A stretch of 5,700 bases of DNA from Alphaproteobacteria bacterium (GTDB lineage: Bacteria > Pseudomonadota > Alphaproteobacteria > Micavibrionales > UBA2020), in contig JAGLRU010000392.1 of NCBI GenBank assembly GCA_023136145.1, forward strand, positions 1 through 5,700, in the 5' to 3' direction. How positions within the stretch are numbered: the first letter of the stretch is position 1; each line of letters starts with the position of its first letter. Both the position numbers and the translations under genes were made by a program. The notes beneath the pieces are model-generated. The model was given only the letters and a program-made list of their open reading frames with translations, had not been told where the DNA came from and searched no databases. Below, piece by piece: positions 5,404-5,700 of this stretch.

Positions 5404-5700
5404 TCAACACACCTCAGGCTGATAAATCCAGATATCCGCATCCTCACCGTGAACGCCCAAACTCTTCAAAGGCCCGCATTCGCGTACAAAACCCGTATGC
5501 CTTGCCCATACTGCACCGTCTTTCCGTCCGGACTCAAGAAATATTTGCAGCCGGTGCAGATTCAATTCCTTGTAAAGATGTTTCAACAGCACACGCACCA
5601 TAGGAAGATTAACGCGAATATCCCGCTCAAAGCCGACCCCTGTCAGCATCCAGATAGTCCCTACACCGAATTCATGCACAAGCCCTGTCAGGAGAGTAGG
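5404..5700 (-). CDS. GNAT-fold phage protein, T7 gp13/DUF2833-like, C-terminal part
   Basis: The reading frame is open to the window edge, so the start lies outside and 98 residues are visible (PTLLTGLVHEFGVGTIWMLTG at the left end). The block GVGTIWMLTG, then RVNLPMVRVLLKHLYKELNLHRLQIFL, then AVWARHTGF matches the layout of a phage GNAT-like family: a 'G..WMLT' strand, a long helix with a Y..L.N-type end, and a 'rWl..lGF' segment near the C-terminus. The family includes T7 gp13 (DUF2833), a protein needed for normal virion assembly. The usual acetyl-CoA-binding R/Q-x-x-G-x-G/A loop is not visible in this part. Acetyltransferase activity is therefore not shown; a structural or assembly role is as likely. 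It is the upstream member of the tightly packed portal operon. Confidence 0.72.
   Translation of the reverse strand, partial: PTLLTGLVHEFGVGTIWMLTGVGFERDIRVNLPMVRVLLKHLYKELNLHRLQIFLESGRKDGAVWARHTGFVRECGPLKSLGVHGEDADIWIYQPEVC

Overview
The window is the late structural (virion morphogenesis) module of a tailed phage or prophage with a short-tailed, T7/BPP-1-like (podovirus) head plan. All genes lie on the minus strand, so transcription runs from base 5700 towards base 1. The anchors are a 536-residue head-tail connector (portal) of the T7 gp8 type, a Bbp19-like small protein, an acidic scaffolding protein and an HK97-fold-like major capsid protein. Base composition is moderate, and ribosome binding sites of the AGGAGG type precede most genes. 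This suggests a bacterial, probably Gram-negative, host, but no host gene, integrase, RNA polymerase or lysis gene is visible, so neither the host nor free phage versus prophage can be settled.

Order along the transcript: (1) 5700-5404, the C-terminal part of a GNAT-fold, T7 gp13/DUF2833-like protein cut by the window edge; (2) 5401-5072, a small protein with a hydrophobic N-terminus and a helical Ala/Gln/Arg-rich middle; (3) 5068-4844, a small basic protein; (4) 4851-3241, the portal; (5) 3221-2808, a Bbp19-like protein with a polylysine tail; (6) 2763-1918, the scaffold; (7) a 253-base non-coding gap; (8) 1664-813, the major capsid protein; (9) a 101-base gap with a 15-bp hairpin; (10) 711-109, a probable capsid decoration protein; (11) a hairpin at 63-90; (12) 44-1, the first codons of the next gene. 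Genes 1 to 6 are packed with gaps of -8 to 44 bases. From the capsid gene on, the gaps widen and each holds a hairpin.

The proteins fit one assembly pathway: the portal nucleates the head, the scaffold directs capsid polymerisation, and the decoration protein probably binds the finished shell.

The most unusual part is the 253-base gap between scaffold and capsid genes. It contains two copies of a composite element, GCAATCGG-hairpin-ATAGACCGG on the transcribed strand. The 17 flanking bases are identical in both copies, while the hairpin cores are unrelated in sequence yet each is self-complementary. A degenerate third copy lies closer to the capsid start. This looks like selection on RNA structure in the capsid mRNA leader. 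The hairpin after the capsid gene carries two G-U wobbles that pair only in the minus-strand transcript, again pointing to an RNA-level role.
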